A stretch of 64,000 nt of DNA from Streptomyces sp. KMM 9044 (lineage in GTDB: Bacteria > Actinomycetota > Actinomycetes > Streptomycetales > Streptomycetaceae). Location of the stretch: positions 5,518,001 through 5,582,000 of the forward strand of contig NZ_CP113910.1 in assembly GCF_024701375.2 (NCBI RefSeq), read 5' to 3'. Below, one piece after another: positions 63,869 through 64,000 of this stretch (the stretch's first letter is position 1; every line of letters starts with the position of its first letter). Under the pieces are notes generated by a model. The model had not been told where the DNA came from and ran no database searches. It saw nothing but the letters and a program-made list of their open reading frames with translations. The position numbers and the translations under genes were made by a program.

Positions 63869-63918
63869 AGCGGGGCGGGCAGGGGCCGGGCGGGCTGACC
63901 TGAGCGGTCCGGCGGCCG

Positions 63919-63924
63919 TACCCT
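63919..63924 (+). promoter_or_regulatory. -10 of a probable leaderless promoter at the right edge
   Basis: CTGACC (63895-63900) - 18 bp - TACCCT (63919-63924). The predicted start of transcription falls on the GTG at 63932, and no ribosome-binding site is present at useful distance. Confidence 0.5.
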
Positions 63925-63931
63925 CACAAGG

Positions 63932-64000
63932 GTGGCTGGTCGAAGGCGGGTGCCCGGGGTGCCGGTGGCGGCGCGATGTTTGCTGCTCGTCTCCCTGCTC
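63932..64000 (+). CDS. Start of an exported or membrane protein (23 codons, runs off the window)
   Basis: GTG at 63932 opens a frame reading AGRRRVPGVPVAARCLLLVSLL: basic residues, then the beginning of a hydrophobic segment, like a signal peptide or first membrane helix. The promoter just upstream makes a leaderless message likely. Another open frame from ATG 63973 cannot be excluded. Function cannot be judged. Confidence 0.5.
   Translation, partial: MAGRRRVPGVPVAARCLLLVSLL

Noticed and set aside
1..64000. tRNA or rRNA genes
   Set aside because: None recognised by eye on either strand; a tRNAscan run would be needed to exclude a diverged one.

Overview
The window is core chromosome from a high-GC actinomycete, almost certainly a Streptomyces. 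Third codon positions are very G/C-rich, GTG starts are common, and many genes are followed by long GC stems without T-tracts. The gene set is typical of the genus: LipA/LipB, an E1-E2-Lpd dehydrogenase set with its own GntR, PspA with PspAA, a qcrCAB/cta respiratory cluster and tandem NlpC/P60 hydrolases. From memory the order resembles one stretch of the S. coelicolor core. No tRNA, rRNA, CRISPR array, phage or secondary-metabolite cluster was seen.

Layout. 1-10.1 kb: lipA (cut by the left edge) and lipB, a TPR-type regulator, an FAD oxidoreductase, a non-coding block of 136-bp tandem repeats, a TIGR01777 epimerase-like protein, a MarP-like membrane serine protease, a secreted amidase, a DUF4240 protein and a WYL regulator. 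10.2-19.3 kb: aceE, a GntR regulator, E2 acyltransferase, lpd and pepA, all leftward. LipA/LipB supply the lipoyl cofactor used by the E2. The aceE promoter carries a palindrome between -35 and -10, a good operator candidate for the adjacent GntR. 19.6-26.3 kb: a GH114-like lipoprotein and three late cobalamin genes (cobS, cobT and a cobU fused to a metallo-beta-lactamase-like domain) mixed with a membrane protein and a methyltransferase.

26.6-35.2 kb: a 70-aa protein, a second methyltransferase, a DUF3043 membrane protein, then the rightward envelope-stress set pspA, pspAA, histidine kinase, response regulator and RND exporter. 35.2-37.1 kb: a degenerate group II intron between the facing terminators of the RND gene and nadA. 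Its maturase is frameshifted by one base, and the extra base makes a hairpin perfect. 37.2-45.5 kb: nadA, erpA, a very large low-complexity membrane protein, a 69-aa protein, a PfkB kinase whose last codons appear to come from an IS200/IS605-type end, a TnpB remnant, and a cysteine desulfurase fused to a TusA domain.

45.8-55.3 kb: the bcc-aa3 branch of respiration in two blocks, ctaC-ctaD-ctaF and ctaE-qcrC-qcrA-qcrB. They are separated by an L,D-transpeptidase lipoprotein and a degenerate receiver protein. Most internal junctions are 4-nt stop/start overlaps. 55.4-64 kb: trpD; a SAM-IV-type riboswitch ahead of a class V PLP enzyme; an HTH-less Lrp/AsnC protein coupled to a rhomboid protease; a zinc-ribbon protein; a coiled-coil NYN nuclease-like protein; two paralogous secreted NlpC/P60 hydrolases; and the start of another exported protein.

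No wholly new multi-gene system stands out. The best leads are the riboswitch-controlled PLP enzyme, the aceE operator with its neighbouring GntR, the intron frameshift that perfects a hairpin, the IS-derived kinase terminus, and a REP-like insertion inside ctaC.
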